Source: Prinia subflava (Eukaryota > Chordata > Aves > Passeriformes > Cisticolidae). Taken from it: DNA of 64,000 nt. The notes beneath the pieces are model-generated. The model saw only the letters and a program-made list of their open reading frames with translations. It searched no databases and had not been told where the DNA came from. Location of the stretch: NCBI RefSeq assembly GCF_021018805.1, contig NC_086258.1, positions 22,768,692-22,832,691 of the forward strand, given 5' to 3'. The stretch's first letter is position 1. Each line of letters begins with the position of its first letter. Made by a program: the position numbers and the translations under genes. Below are positions 12,466-21,610 of the stretch, piece after piece.

Positions 12466-14904
12466 CAAGGAAATCACAAGGGCTGGTAGAAAACAGCTGT
12501 AGAATTGCTGTGGGTGCTGTGTGTGTGCCTGTGCCACTGCTCTAAACTCTGTTGTATGAGAAGACTTGGCTCTGCAAAGCAGAATATGAACCCTCTAGTT
12601 TGGAGTAAGAGAATTTTTTGCTTTTCAGACTTCAAAGGAAGGAGAAAAAGAACAAGCTTAAGATTCATATCTTTATGTAGGGAAGGAGTTTCTCTCACAT
12701 TTGTGCTAGCAAAACATGCAAGCATCATCTGAGTCAAAGACTAAAAGCTTATTGGGGCCTAAACCACAGATCAGCTAATTCAACAGAAAAATTTCCATTG
12801 ATTTTCCTGGGCTTTGCATCAGGCTCTAAGAGTAAAAAATGTGATTAATAAGATGAGTCCAAGGAAAAAAAGATGTGGTTGGAGGCAGGAAAAGGATTAT
12901 GACCAAGGGCTGTAAAACTCGAGAGCCTTCTCACCACTAATGCTCAGTAACTTTAAACCCTAACCTGGCATCTGGATACAGCATCTTCCCAGAAAGGAAA
13001 ATCTCAGCTTCCCATATCTATGATTCCCAGTTTCCCCTTGTCAGTTTTGCTTCAGCAGTCACAACCTTCTCGGTTTTCATCTCATGCATGTGATGATTCC
13101 AGAAGCAGTAAGCTTTTTTTGTATGGTCTGCACTGTTTGGAGGTTTTTTTCCCAAATTCAGAGTTCTGAAGCCATTTTAGTTGTCTGCAGCAAGATCACA
13201 GCCAGGCACTCAGTGCAGCAAGGCAGAGTAGCATCATAATCAAGATCTGTTCTCTTCATTTGAATGCATCAATGCTTACACCTGGAGATTTTGACTGTAA
13301 AATATACACTCTTTTTTATCCTTGAACTAATTTTAATCTTTCTTTTTCACTTGTCACTTTGTTGTTCACAAAGCATGGTGTTTTGCTGAGGGTTTCAGCA
13401 GAATACATTCAAGTGAAGAGAGATAACAAGACCTAATAACCCTCTATCACAAAATAAATAAGTAAAAGAACAACCCTTCTATTTAGGTGTTGCAGATATA
13501 ATTGAATGTTCCTTTGAAAACTCTTTGATCAATGTAACTTGTTAAACTTTTAGCTTTTGTCTCAAATGTAGCTTCTGGTATTTTCATGTCAGATGAAAAG
13601 TTTAGTTACTCAATTCAGTTTTATCTCAAAGTGATTAATGAAGGTTTTTGGGGGATGGTTTCTCTGTGCCTTGTGGGACTTCATAACATCAGGCAAACTC
13701 CTACTGCCTGAGAGAGGAAGACTGACACTGAAAACAGGTAAAAAGTGGCATTTTGGCTGCCTTGCTGGTGTTATCATTGCCACTTCCACCACAGTAGTAG
13801 AATATATGCTGAGTTTATTACACAAACTCCATTACATATGCAAAAAGACATAAAAGCACATTTGTCTGCAGGTCTTGGAAGGTTTACCAGGAACTAAATA
13901 TTTATCCTGGCAACATCAAAGTCTGACAATAAAAAGAATTTCTGTAATATAAAATGAATACTTTTTTATCTAGAGGTCAAGGCATTACCAGGAGAGGACA
14001 AACAGTGGGTTCATTGAGCTCCCTGCCCTTGGCCATAGTGATATTATCCAAAGGAAAGGGGAGGAAACTTGCAGGAGATAACTTACTCAATTATCTGTTT
14101 AAGCAGTTTGTTAAATAAAAAGCCTGTCAAGTCAGCTTAAGATATTTCAAGATATATTTTTAATTACTTCATTATTCAAAAACTCTCCGAATTGTCCTAG
14201 ATAAACACAAAATCATAGAAACACCAGAAATAATGACTGAAGAGAACAAATCTCCCAGCATTCAGGGTCTTAAACCCAGCCCTACCATCACACACTAAAG
14301 AAAACTGGCGTCTTTCAGCAAGTGTCACTGGAGCCTCTAGGTGCTACTGGATGCATTTTAGAAATAATCCCCTCATGGCTGAAGTTTGTGCAATGCTTCT
14401 TTAAAGTTATGCTCAGTAAAAATCTCTAAAATTAGATTATTTGGAGTTTGGAATAAATGAGTTTTGCATATAAATAGAAAACTTTATCATCTTTCAAGAG
14501 TTTCATACATAAATACCAGCATGGAGAGAAAAAACCAATTTGCTTAGGTTTACATGCAAGTGCAATTTGGGTGACAACCCAGCATTCTTATACCTTTCGC
14601 ACTGCAATCTGAATCCAAGATCACAGGCGTCTCTGAAAAAAGCACTGATCTCTATTTCAGCTGTATTTTTAGAAAGTGGCCTAGTGTTCAGGAAGGACCC
14701 TTTTCATCCCTGAAGCTGGGGATGGAGACACTTTCATGGCTCAGTGCTGCCTTGCCCATATTAATCCTCCTGTTGATGATTAGCTCTGCCCAGAGGATGA
14801 CAACGTATTGAAGAATAAAAATTTGCTTTTGTTCCTTTCCAGAGTAAAACCAAACCTTCGTGAAAGGCCTGCAATGGCAGGTGGGTAGTGAAATCACTGT
14901 GTTT
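12466..14904. other. Spacer, no gene recognised
   Basis: Only short unsupported open frames. AT-rich patches at about 13440-14160 have no recognisable repeat. Confidence 0.5.
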
Positions 14905-15190
14905 GAATCAGAATCAGAAACACAGAATGGTTCAGGTTGGAAAGAACCTTAAAGCTCATCCAGTTCCTCCCCCTGCCTTGGGCAGGGACACCTTCCACTA
15001 GACCAGGTTTCTCCAAGCCCTATCCAGCCTGGCCTGGAACCCTTCCAGGATGAGGCAGCCAAAGTTCCTCTGGGCAACCTGTGCCAGGCCTTCATCACCC
15101 TCACAGAGAAGAGTTTCTTCCCTGTATCTGACCTAAATTTCCCTTCTTTCAGTTTGAATTTTCTGTATTCTCTCAGAACACTAAATAAAA
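14905..15190 (-). mobile_element. CR1 LINE 3' end
   Basis: A clear reverse-complemented CR1 tail with ACAGAATGGTTCAGGTTGGAAAG, the CCTTCCACTAGACCAGG block, CCTGGCCTGGAACCCTTCCAGG, TCTGGGCAACCTGTGCC and CACCCTCACAGAGAAGA. No coding region is retained. The CAGAATGG side (left) corresponds to the element's 3' terminus, so the element is on the minus strand. Confidence 0.93.
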
Positions 15191-16915
15191 AACTGTTTCC
15201 TTAGATGTCCTGCTATCTCAGGACATGGTATTCTGGCTTGAAGCCTTTTTGTTTAAGACTTTTGCCCACAAAAAGAGGCCTAATGAGTTACGAGCTTTTT
15301 CAAAACTCGCATAATAAAAATTGTGATTCAATTCAGTTCTGGGGTTTCTCTCTTTTTTGTGTTCTCAAAATGGGAAAATCAACAGTAATAGTTTACAAAA
15401 CTATTGAGTGACTCATAGAATTACAGTATATGGTCAGTCTGACAGATTATATTGTTTGGAATAAATTTTCCTAGAACCAGATTTTGCTTCATGTGTATGT
15501 CAAGCCAAGTCTGGGGTCCTTGCTCTGGTTTTTCTCCTAGTTTATGCAGAAAAAGAAGGTTTGAGTCAAAATCTGGCAAGGTCCAGGGCACCTGGCAGAG
15601 TCCCACTGCATTTCTGTGTTTGCTCAAAGTATCACAGAACTATTTTCAAGACACAGAATTTGAAAGCTGACTGCCAATATTCAAATTTACAAATAAGATT
15701 TTGTTCAGTGGCTCATGATTTACATGGGATGGATCATGTTTTCTAACACAGCCCCAGCCACATGTGGTACATCTGAAAACACAAACGGTTATTTGACAGG
15801 TTCCTTTCTGCATTTGTAATGAAGCCAGTGCGGGGAGTAAGTCTTCAATAGCTTTTCTTTTCCCAAATAATCACACACTTTCACAGAGTGAATGGTATTC
15901 CTGAGGTGAATACAAAATTAAGGACAAGGAACTTCTGTATCAGGAAGTGGCTGATGTACACTTCAGTCTGCTTTTACAGCTTCAGTTTAGAGCAGGGACA
16001 GTGGTCTTTACCTCTTGAATTTTCTAATATTCAGTTTGTTAATGCCCACAGAGTGCGATACAAGTAGGTTACAGAAGTGAAGGCTGTTAACAAAGAGGGC
16101 ATTTCTGAGCAGCTCATCCTGGACATCCACACCTCTCTTCTGCACATCACCATTGAGGCATGATCCTACAGATAGTTTCCAGCACAGACCTGTTCAGGTA
16201 TGCCTTGGTCAGTGTAACATGTGCCTGCTCTGAGGATGTCACCCAGCAATAGTTTTTGCACTGTAACAGTTTTCGAAATAATCAGTTTTCTTCCTAATCA
16301 TCAGTTTAGCATAGCTAATGGTTCATCCTTTGTGGGTCTCACACATTAAGGCAGCATTAAGGAGAACAGAGAGAGCAAAACAATCATATAGGAGCAGCTG
16401 CTATTGCTGTGGAAGGAAAAACAAGCTGGGGTGATGGAAAGGAGCATGCAAGACTACTAGATTGTGTTGTTCCTAGTCTGCCCCCTCCTTTCACAACTGC
16501 ACTTGTCTTTACAGTGACATTCACTCTCCAAGTTTGTAAGGAACACACTGGTGAAGCCAAGAGCTTGTCATGGTTTCTGCAGCATTGCTGACACAGACAC
16601 AAGCCCAGTCTCTGGAAAGCACAAATGTCACTGGTTTGTGCTGGTCTCGGTTGTTTTTTCTTAAAAGGAAAACACAGAAAATGCAGATGCCTTCAGGAAA
16701 GCAAATGCCTCCAGGCAGCTGCCAGAGCAATCCTCAGACATGACCTCTCATTAGAATAATCTTCAAAATCTCCCTTAGCCCAAATTCATGTTCCTTGAAG
16801 ACAAACAACCACCGTATGAGTTGAGAACTCTTCCTAGAGAGGATTATCAGCCTCTAGGACATTATCTTGGTCTGCTTGGCTTTTAAAACAACCACAAGAA
16901 TGCTTCTGCCACTGC
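15191..16915. other. Spacer, no gene recognised
   Basis: Ordinary sequence up to the provirus insertion point. No gene, RNA or repeat recognised. Confidence 0.5.
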
Positions 16916-16920
16916 AGAAC
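16916..16920. repeat. Provirus target-site duplication agaac (left)
   Basis: AGAAC directly before the TG of the LTR. The same five bases directly follow the other LTR at 24604-24608. It marks a single retroviral integration. Confidence 0.92.
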
Positions 16921-17245
16921 TGTTGCCTTCGATATGAGGCAATGGCGACCTGGTTTCAAAGAGTCAGCACGGCAGCTCGACGTCCTCGAGCTACTCGGTC
17001 CATTCACACGCTTACACCAATGTGGTGGACGGCAAATGGCTGTTTATTGTATTACACATGGGGTTAAATAGTCTAAAGGGTCTTCTACTATGTCAGTGGG
17101 AGGGCAAAGGATCTAAAGGTCAGTGGTTGGTGGGAAGCTAATGGGGCTAGGAGGGGCCACCACCGAAGGGACGGGGGGAGGGTCCTTATCTTCCCGTGAC
17201 ATCACGTGATCTTCCGAGCGCCTGTCCCTAGCTATCACCCACACA
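16921..17245 (-). repeat. 3' LTR of the provirus
   Basis: A 325-bp copy that on the minus strand begins TGTGTGGGTGATAG at 17245 and ends GAAGGCAACA at 16921. A TATTTAA box (17064-17070) precedes an AATAAA signal (17043-17048). In this copy the signal would terminate the viral RNA. It is identical to the 5' LTR except for T at 17041. Confidence 0.96.
17043..17048 (-). terminator. Polyadenylation signal AATAAA in the 3' LTR
   Basis: AATAAA on the minus strand, about 16 bp downstream of the TATA-like box. The signal therefore lies near the U3/R border and R must be short. Assignment by position only. Confidence 0.7.
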
Positions 17246-17261
17246 TCTCCCCCCCCCTTTT
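17246..17261 (-). promoter_or_regulatory. Polypurine tract (plus-strand DNA primer)
   Basis: Read on the minus strand the bases are AAAAGGGGGGGGGAGA, directly abutting the TGTG start of the 3' LTR. An uninterrupted purine run here is where retroviral plus-strand DNA synthesis starts. Confidence 0.92.
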
Positions 17262-17409
17262 CACAAAAAAAATGAGGTAGTTAGAGGCATTGGAGAAAAG
17301 GGGTACAAGGTAGTAACTTGATAAAAAAAGAAGGGGTTTGGAAAACTTGAGTAAATTCTGCGAAGCTGACTAGGCAGAACTTTGCAACTGGCAGTGTTCA
17401 CAGTTTGGT

Positions 17410-18264
17410 TTACAACAATTGTTGCTGTCCTACAAATAGAATGTTGGCCCGTTCTAGGCGTGTTTGAATAAATGTGACCAGCTTGTTTAACAGGCATGGT
17501 CCAATGGCGAGAGCTAAGAGTAACATTGCCAGTGGACCTATCAATGTGGAAATTAGGGTGGTGAGCCATGGCGATTGATTGAACCAGGACTCGAACCAGC
17601 CCTGTTGGGCTTCCCTGTCTTTCTTTCTCTGAGCCAGTCTATCTCGGAGTTCTGCCATGGAGTCTCTAACGACTCCTGTATGATCAGCATAAAAGCAACA
17701 TTCTTCTTTCAAGGCGGCACACAAGCCTCCTTGTTGCATGAACAGGAGGTCCAGTCCCCGCCTGTTCTGCAGGACGACTTCTGAAAGTGAGGAAACCGAT
17801 TTCTCCAGGAAGGAGATGGATTTCTCGATCCTCTGCAAGTCCTCGTCGATAGTCACTTGTAGTTGAGAAAGTCCTTGGTGTTGGGTCACGAGGGCTGAGA
17901 CACCTGTGGCTGTACCGGCTGCTCCCAGGCCGAGCAGCATCGCGATGGTTACCCCTGTTATTATTTCTCGCTTGTGGAGCCGGCCCGGTTCCTCGGAAAG
18001 TTGACACACCTCCTCGTCTGAGCGGTACAAGACCCTAGGAACAATCAGAACTTGGATACAAAAATCATCAGAGTCATTGAATTTGGCCAGGGACACACAA
18101 GGACTTACCCCAGACCGTTGACAAACCCACATTCCGGATGCAGCTGGGATCACCCACTTATTGATCTTCTTGTCAGGTTTGACAACTTCGGTGCAAACAT
18201 TTCCCTTCTGCTTGGCTAAAGTTGCACTGCCAAAGCATTTTCCCTGACCCATGACTTGACTCAA
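17410..18264 (-). pseudogene. env: env remnant: C-terminal end of SU plus full gamma-type TM subunit
   Basis: A 284-residue frame from the first ATG. The same frame is open back to a TGA at 18322-18324. Residues 1-99 look like the last part of a surface subunit, ending in a basic cleavage-type site (RLHKR, 95-99). A hydrophobic fusion-peptide-like segment follows (about 101-126), then a heptad region, an immunosuppressive-type block with LQNRRGLDLL (165-174), the CX6CC motif (C182, C189, C190), a membrane span (about 232-258) and a short tail. This is the gammaretrovirus/type-D envelope class. The family normally has a signal peptide and a few hundred more SU residues. Only about 120 bp separate pol from this frame, so most of SU has been deleted. 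Entry function is not expected. The TM part has no stop. It might still be translated from a spliced RNA, which is inference. Confidence 0.88.
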
Positions 18265-18386
18265 GGTGATTCCTCTGCGGGGAGTGTCCCACCTGCAAAA
18301 AGCATCGTTGTTGCCTGGGTCTCACCGGCGTGGGACACTTGGGTGCTCTCGGTTCGTTCCTTTTCTCTGGAGCTGGAATGCACACT

Positions 18387-20990
18387 TTACGGGGGTGCCT
18401 CGCAAGCATGTCCTGTAAACAGAAACTCACAGTTTTCATTAGTCTCATTCTGAAGATCAGGCTTGATTGACTTAAGTGGACACCACCTGATTCTTCCCTC
18501 TCTTTTGACAGCCGCGTACCCTCTCCCCGTGAGTACCAACTTCCAGCCCCGTTCCCATTCACCTAGCTCATTTCTGATCACAACCTGCGGGCCCTCCTCT
18601 AATGCTTGGGTGGCCCAGTGTTTTTGAGCAGGACTGTTTGCTTCATCTCCCCTGGGGAATTGATTCAGCGCTAGCAGGGCAGTTGCCAGCAGCCGTGCCT
18701 GGTCCCCTGGGGGAATGACATTGGTGAAACCCTCTGACTTCGCCAGCACCTCTATTCTGGTTTTGAGGGTTTGGTTTGCTCGCTCCACTATGGCCTGACC
18801 TGTAGAATTGTATGGGATGCCCTGCACTAGAGTGATGCCCCACTTTGAGGCGAATTCTTGCGCAGGTTTGGAGGTAAAATTTGTACCATTGTCGGTTTTA
18901 ATTTGCTTGGGGATACCAAGCCATGCCATGGCGGTCAGCCAGTGCTGAATTGTGGCCTTAGAGTTCGTTTTGGGGTGTTGTGTGGCTACAATCATTCCGC
19001 TGTAAGTGTCCACTGTCACTGCCAGCCATGCTCGAGGCTTCAGCAGTTGACATAAGGTGAAGTCCGACTGCCAGATTTCAGAGGCCTTGAGACCTCTTGG
19101 GTTGACCCCACTGGTCCACAGGGGTGACTTCTGACAATGAGGGCAGGTGGCCACTACATGTTTTGCGTCCGCTGTCGAGATCCTGCATCTCTTTGCCAAC
19201 GCTTTGGCTCCGATGTGGAGTGACTCATGCAGATGACGAGCTTCCTGCAGTGTCCACACTCCCTTCGCTGCGGCGTCCGCTTTGTCGTTGCCGGTCTGGA
19301 AGAGGCCCTTGACTGGGTTGTGGCTGTTGACATGAATGACAGACACGGTGCCCTGTCGCGAAGAGAGTGCTTCTTCAAGCATTGAGGCCGCTGCAGATGT
19401 TGACACACCTGGCCCTGACATGGCCAGGCAGAGCCTTGCCACAAATATAGAGTCTGTCACGATGTTAAGGTGTTCGTCTTGGAAGAGTCCGCACGCCAAG
19501 ACCACAGCTGCTGCTTCCAGTTGTTGCACTGACAGTGTGGGGTCGCATGCTTTGACACAATGCCACTGTTCTCCTGTCTGCCACACTGCCGCTGCAGTGG
19601 AAGTCGTGGAAGAGGCGTCCGTGAAGACCGTCGGTCCTGGCAGTGGTCGGTCCATGACCTTTGGTGGCATGTCGATGTCAACAATGGTCAATAGTTGAGT
19701 CCAAGGTGGTCTGGAGGCGTAGCAGATTTCTCCTCCGAAGCCAGTGAGGGCAAGGGCCAGGTGCTCCGACATGGTTGTTGATTCTGTGGTCAGTTGCTTG
19801 CGGAAGGGAAGGTAGATTCTTGTTGGTTCGGTTCCCAGGTGCTTCAGGGCGAGTTTCCTGCCTTTCACGATGAGGTTGGCGATGCATTCGACTCCCGGGG
19901 AAAATGCGCGAGCTGGTCTTCCGAGGACCACCCACTGGATCGGCTGGGCCTTCTCAGAGGGTCCTTGGGCCAGTGCTCCTACTCTTCCCTTCTGTGTAAA
20001 GTGGACGTATAGATCAAGGGGCACGCCTGGGTTCCACCTGGCGAGTGTGCCAGTAGACATCTGATGTTCGATGAAGTCGAGGGAGCTCGCTGCTTGTGGC
20101 GTCAGCTCCTTTGGTTCCCAGGGGTGCTTTCCTTTCAGGAGGTCATACAGGGGGTCCATGACCTCGGGAGGGATTAGGATGATGTTGCGAAGCCACTGAA
20201 GAGATCCTACAAGTCGCTGCATGTCATGGAGCGTCTTGATGTCTCGGCAGACCTTCACCTTGGGAGGGGTCACGTAGGAGTTTGTGATCCCCACTCCCAG
20301 GAAGGTCACGCAGGGTCCTCTCTTGATCTTTGCGCTCGCAATCTCAAAGCCGTTTGCCTGGAGAGTCTCTGTGATTGTGGACACTAACTGATCTACCTGG
20401 CTGGCTGATGGTGCGGCGATGAGGACGTCGTCCATGTACTGAATGATGGTTGCAGCAGGGTGGGAATGTCGGACTGGCATCAGTGCTTTGTCTACAGTGA
20501 TTTGGCATACCGTGGGGCTGTCCACAAAACCCTGTGGTAGCATGCGCCATTGGAAACGGAGGCTGGGTCGCTCGCCATTCGGGAACACAACAGAAAAGGC
20601 AAACCGTTCCTTGTCCTCAGGGTGCAGAGGTATTGAAAAGAAACAGTCTTTGATGTCCAGCACTGCACATGGCTGCCCTTGGGGAATGGCTGAGTTCATG
20701 GGCAGCAGTGTCTGAACAGGACCCATAGGTTTTGTTGTCTTGTTCACTTCCCTCAGGTCGTGGACGAGGCGATAGCCTTCTCCAGACCTTTTGGGGATTA
20801 CGAACACGGGGGTATTCCATGGACTGGTCGAGGGTTCTATGTGACCCTTTTGCAGCTCACGGTCAACCAGTTCTAGCAAGGCTGTCATTCGAGGCTTTGA
20901 CAAGGGCCACTGCTCAATCCATACAGGTTCTGACGATTTCCAGGTCAGTTTGATTGGCAGCGGTGGGTGCACGGCAGTGGCCCTTAGGAT
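18387..20990 (-). CDS. pol: Pol: reverse transcriptase, RNase H and integrase (expressed by -1 frameshift)
   Basis: The frame enters at 20990 after the AAATTTA slip and runs 867 residues to the stop at 18387; it is also open upstream to an ATG at 21140. Numbered from that upstream ATG, the RT shows LDIKD (D162), LPQGFVDSP (201-209) and YMDD (235-238). RNase H shows TDAS (D508), E542, TDS (D563) and GND (D619). Integrase has a zinc-binding HX3H (H638, H642) and CX2C (C666, C669), and the D,D-35-E triad D693, D750, E786. All catalytic residues are present and there is no interruption. The YMDD and RT/integrase motifs fit the alpha/beta group. The protein would copy viral RNA into DNA and integrate it. 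Its C-terminus lies about 120 bp before the env remnant, so the env deletion lies just beyond pol. Confidence 0.95.
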   Translation of the reverse strand: MLRATAVHPPLPIKLTWKSSEPVWIEQWPLSKPRMTALLELVDRELQKGHIEPSTSPWNTPVFVIPKRSGEGYRLVHDLREVNKTTKPMGPVQTLLPMNSAIPQGQPCAVLDIKDCFFSIPLHPEDKERFAFSVVFPNGERPSLRFQWRMLPQGFVDSPTVCQITVDKALMPVRHSHPAATIIQYMDDVLIAAPSASQVDQLVSTITETLQANGFEIASAKIKRGPCVTFLGVGITNSYVTPPKVKVCRDIKTLHDMQRLVGSLQWLRNIILIPPEVMDPLYDLLKGKHPWEPKELTPQAASSLDFIEHQMSTGTLARWNPGVPLDLYVHFTQKGRVGALAQGPSEKAQPIQWVVLGRPARAFSPGVECIANLIVKGRKLALKHLGTEPTRIYLPFRKQLTTESTTMSEHLALALTGFGGEICYASRPPWTQLLTIVDIDMPPKVMDRPLPGPTVFTDASSTTSTAAAVWQTGEQWHCVKACDPTLSVQQLEAAAVVLACGLFQDEHLNIVTDSIFVARLCLAMSGPGVSTSAAASMLEEALSSRQGTVSVIHVNSHNPVKGLFQTGNDKADAAAKGVWTLQEARHLHESLHIGAKALAKRCRISTADAKHVVATCPHCQKSPLWTSGVNPRGLKASEIWQSDFTLCQLLKPRAWLAVTVDTYSGMIVATQHPKTNSKATIQHWLTAMAWLGIPKQIKTDNGTNFTSKPAQEFASKWGITLVQGIPYNSTGQAIVERANQTLKTRIEVLAKSEGFTNVIPPGDQARLLATALLALNQFPRGDEANSPAQKHWATQALEEGPQVVIRNELGEWERGWKLVLTGRGYAAVKREGRIRWCPLKSIKPDLQNETNENCEFLFTGHACEAPP

Positions 20991-21610
20991 AAATTTGTGA
21001 TCCTGACTCCTAGCATAGAGAGGATGTCCCTTCCTATCAAGGGTGGTGAATTTTGCAGGATGTAGGGGTAGATTGCCACTGTCTGTTCTGGTCCTTGTTC
21101 CGTGTGGAGTGTTATAGCCACCAACTGAGTGCTTCTCCATGCCCGGGTCTGCCCTCCCACTCCGTTCACGGGGGGTACTTCTTTAAATTGCCAATGTCGG
21201 GGCCAATATGCTTGAGGAAGTATAGAACAGTCCGACCCTGTGTCTCCCCAAAACTGAAGCCCTATGACGTGGGGGTCCCGACTGCCATAGAGGCGGCATG
21301 TCCCCCAAATCATTAGAGGCTCCTTCCCTATTTTCATGGCCAGGGCCACCCAGGGGTTCCGCTCTGGGGCGTCCCCTGCTGGCCCTGTTGCACAGGCGTG
21401 GCTTGCTGTGGTGGTGGGCACGAGGGCGCCGCTGGCGGTGTTGTGAAACCTTGCCATTGTGTCGCTGTGGGGGGTGCAAAACCGGCTGTCCCCTGTGGGG
21501 GCATGGGGTATGAGGGTTCCCCACCCCACTGGGGGTTGGCATAGATGGGCCGCCTTGCATTCACAGCGGGAGGAGGCTGGGTGCGGCCCGCACGCCCCCT
21601 CCCTCTCCCG
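20984..21610 (-). CDS. pro: Pro: retroviral aspartic protease (expressed by -1 frameshift)
   Basis: Entered from gag at the GGGAAAC slip. From 21610 the frame encodes about 208 residues to TAA at 20984-20986. The protease core has the active-site motif GDTGSD (near 21230-21245) and the C-terminal GRD motif in LIGRDILSMLG. The protease would act as a dimer to cut Gag, Gag-Pro and Gag-Pro-Pol. Only about 120 residues separate the frameshift from the active site. I see no dUTPase domain, which betaretroviral pro genes usually carry, and there is hardly room for one. The last codons contain the second slippery site, so ribosomes continue into pol. The frame is intact. Confidence 0.9.
   Translation of the reverse strand, partial: REREGACGPHPASSRCECKAAHLCQPPVGWGTLIPHAPTGDSRFCTPHSDTMARFHNTASGALVPTTTASHACATGPAGDAPERNPWVALAMKIGKEPLMIWGTCRLYGSRDPHVIGLQFWGDTGSDCSILPQAYWPRHWQFKEVPPVNGVGGQTRAWRSTQLVAITLHTEQGPEQTVAIYPYILQNSPPLIGRDILSMLGVRITNLS
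20990..20996 (-). promoter_or_regulatory. Slippery heptamer A AAT TTA (pro-pol -1 frameshift)
   Basis: In the pro frame the codons read ACA AAT TTA TCC TAA. The heptamer AAATTTA fits X XXY YYZ exactly and lies one codon before the pro stop. After a -1 slip the next codon is ATC, which is in the pol frame. The same heptamer is known from other retroviral frameshifts. Confidence 0.9.

Noticed and set aside
18173..18562. 129-codon minus-strand frame between pol and env
   Set aside because: It overlaps the 3' end of pol in another frame. It could contain a relic of the env leader, but nothing specific supports this, so it was not called.
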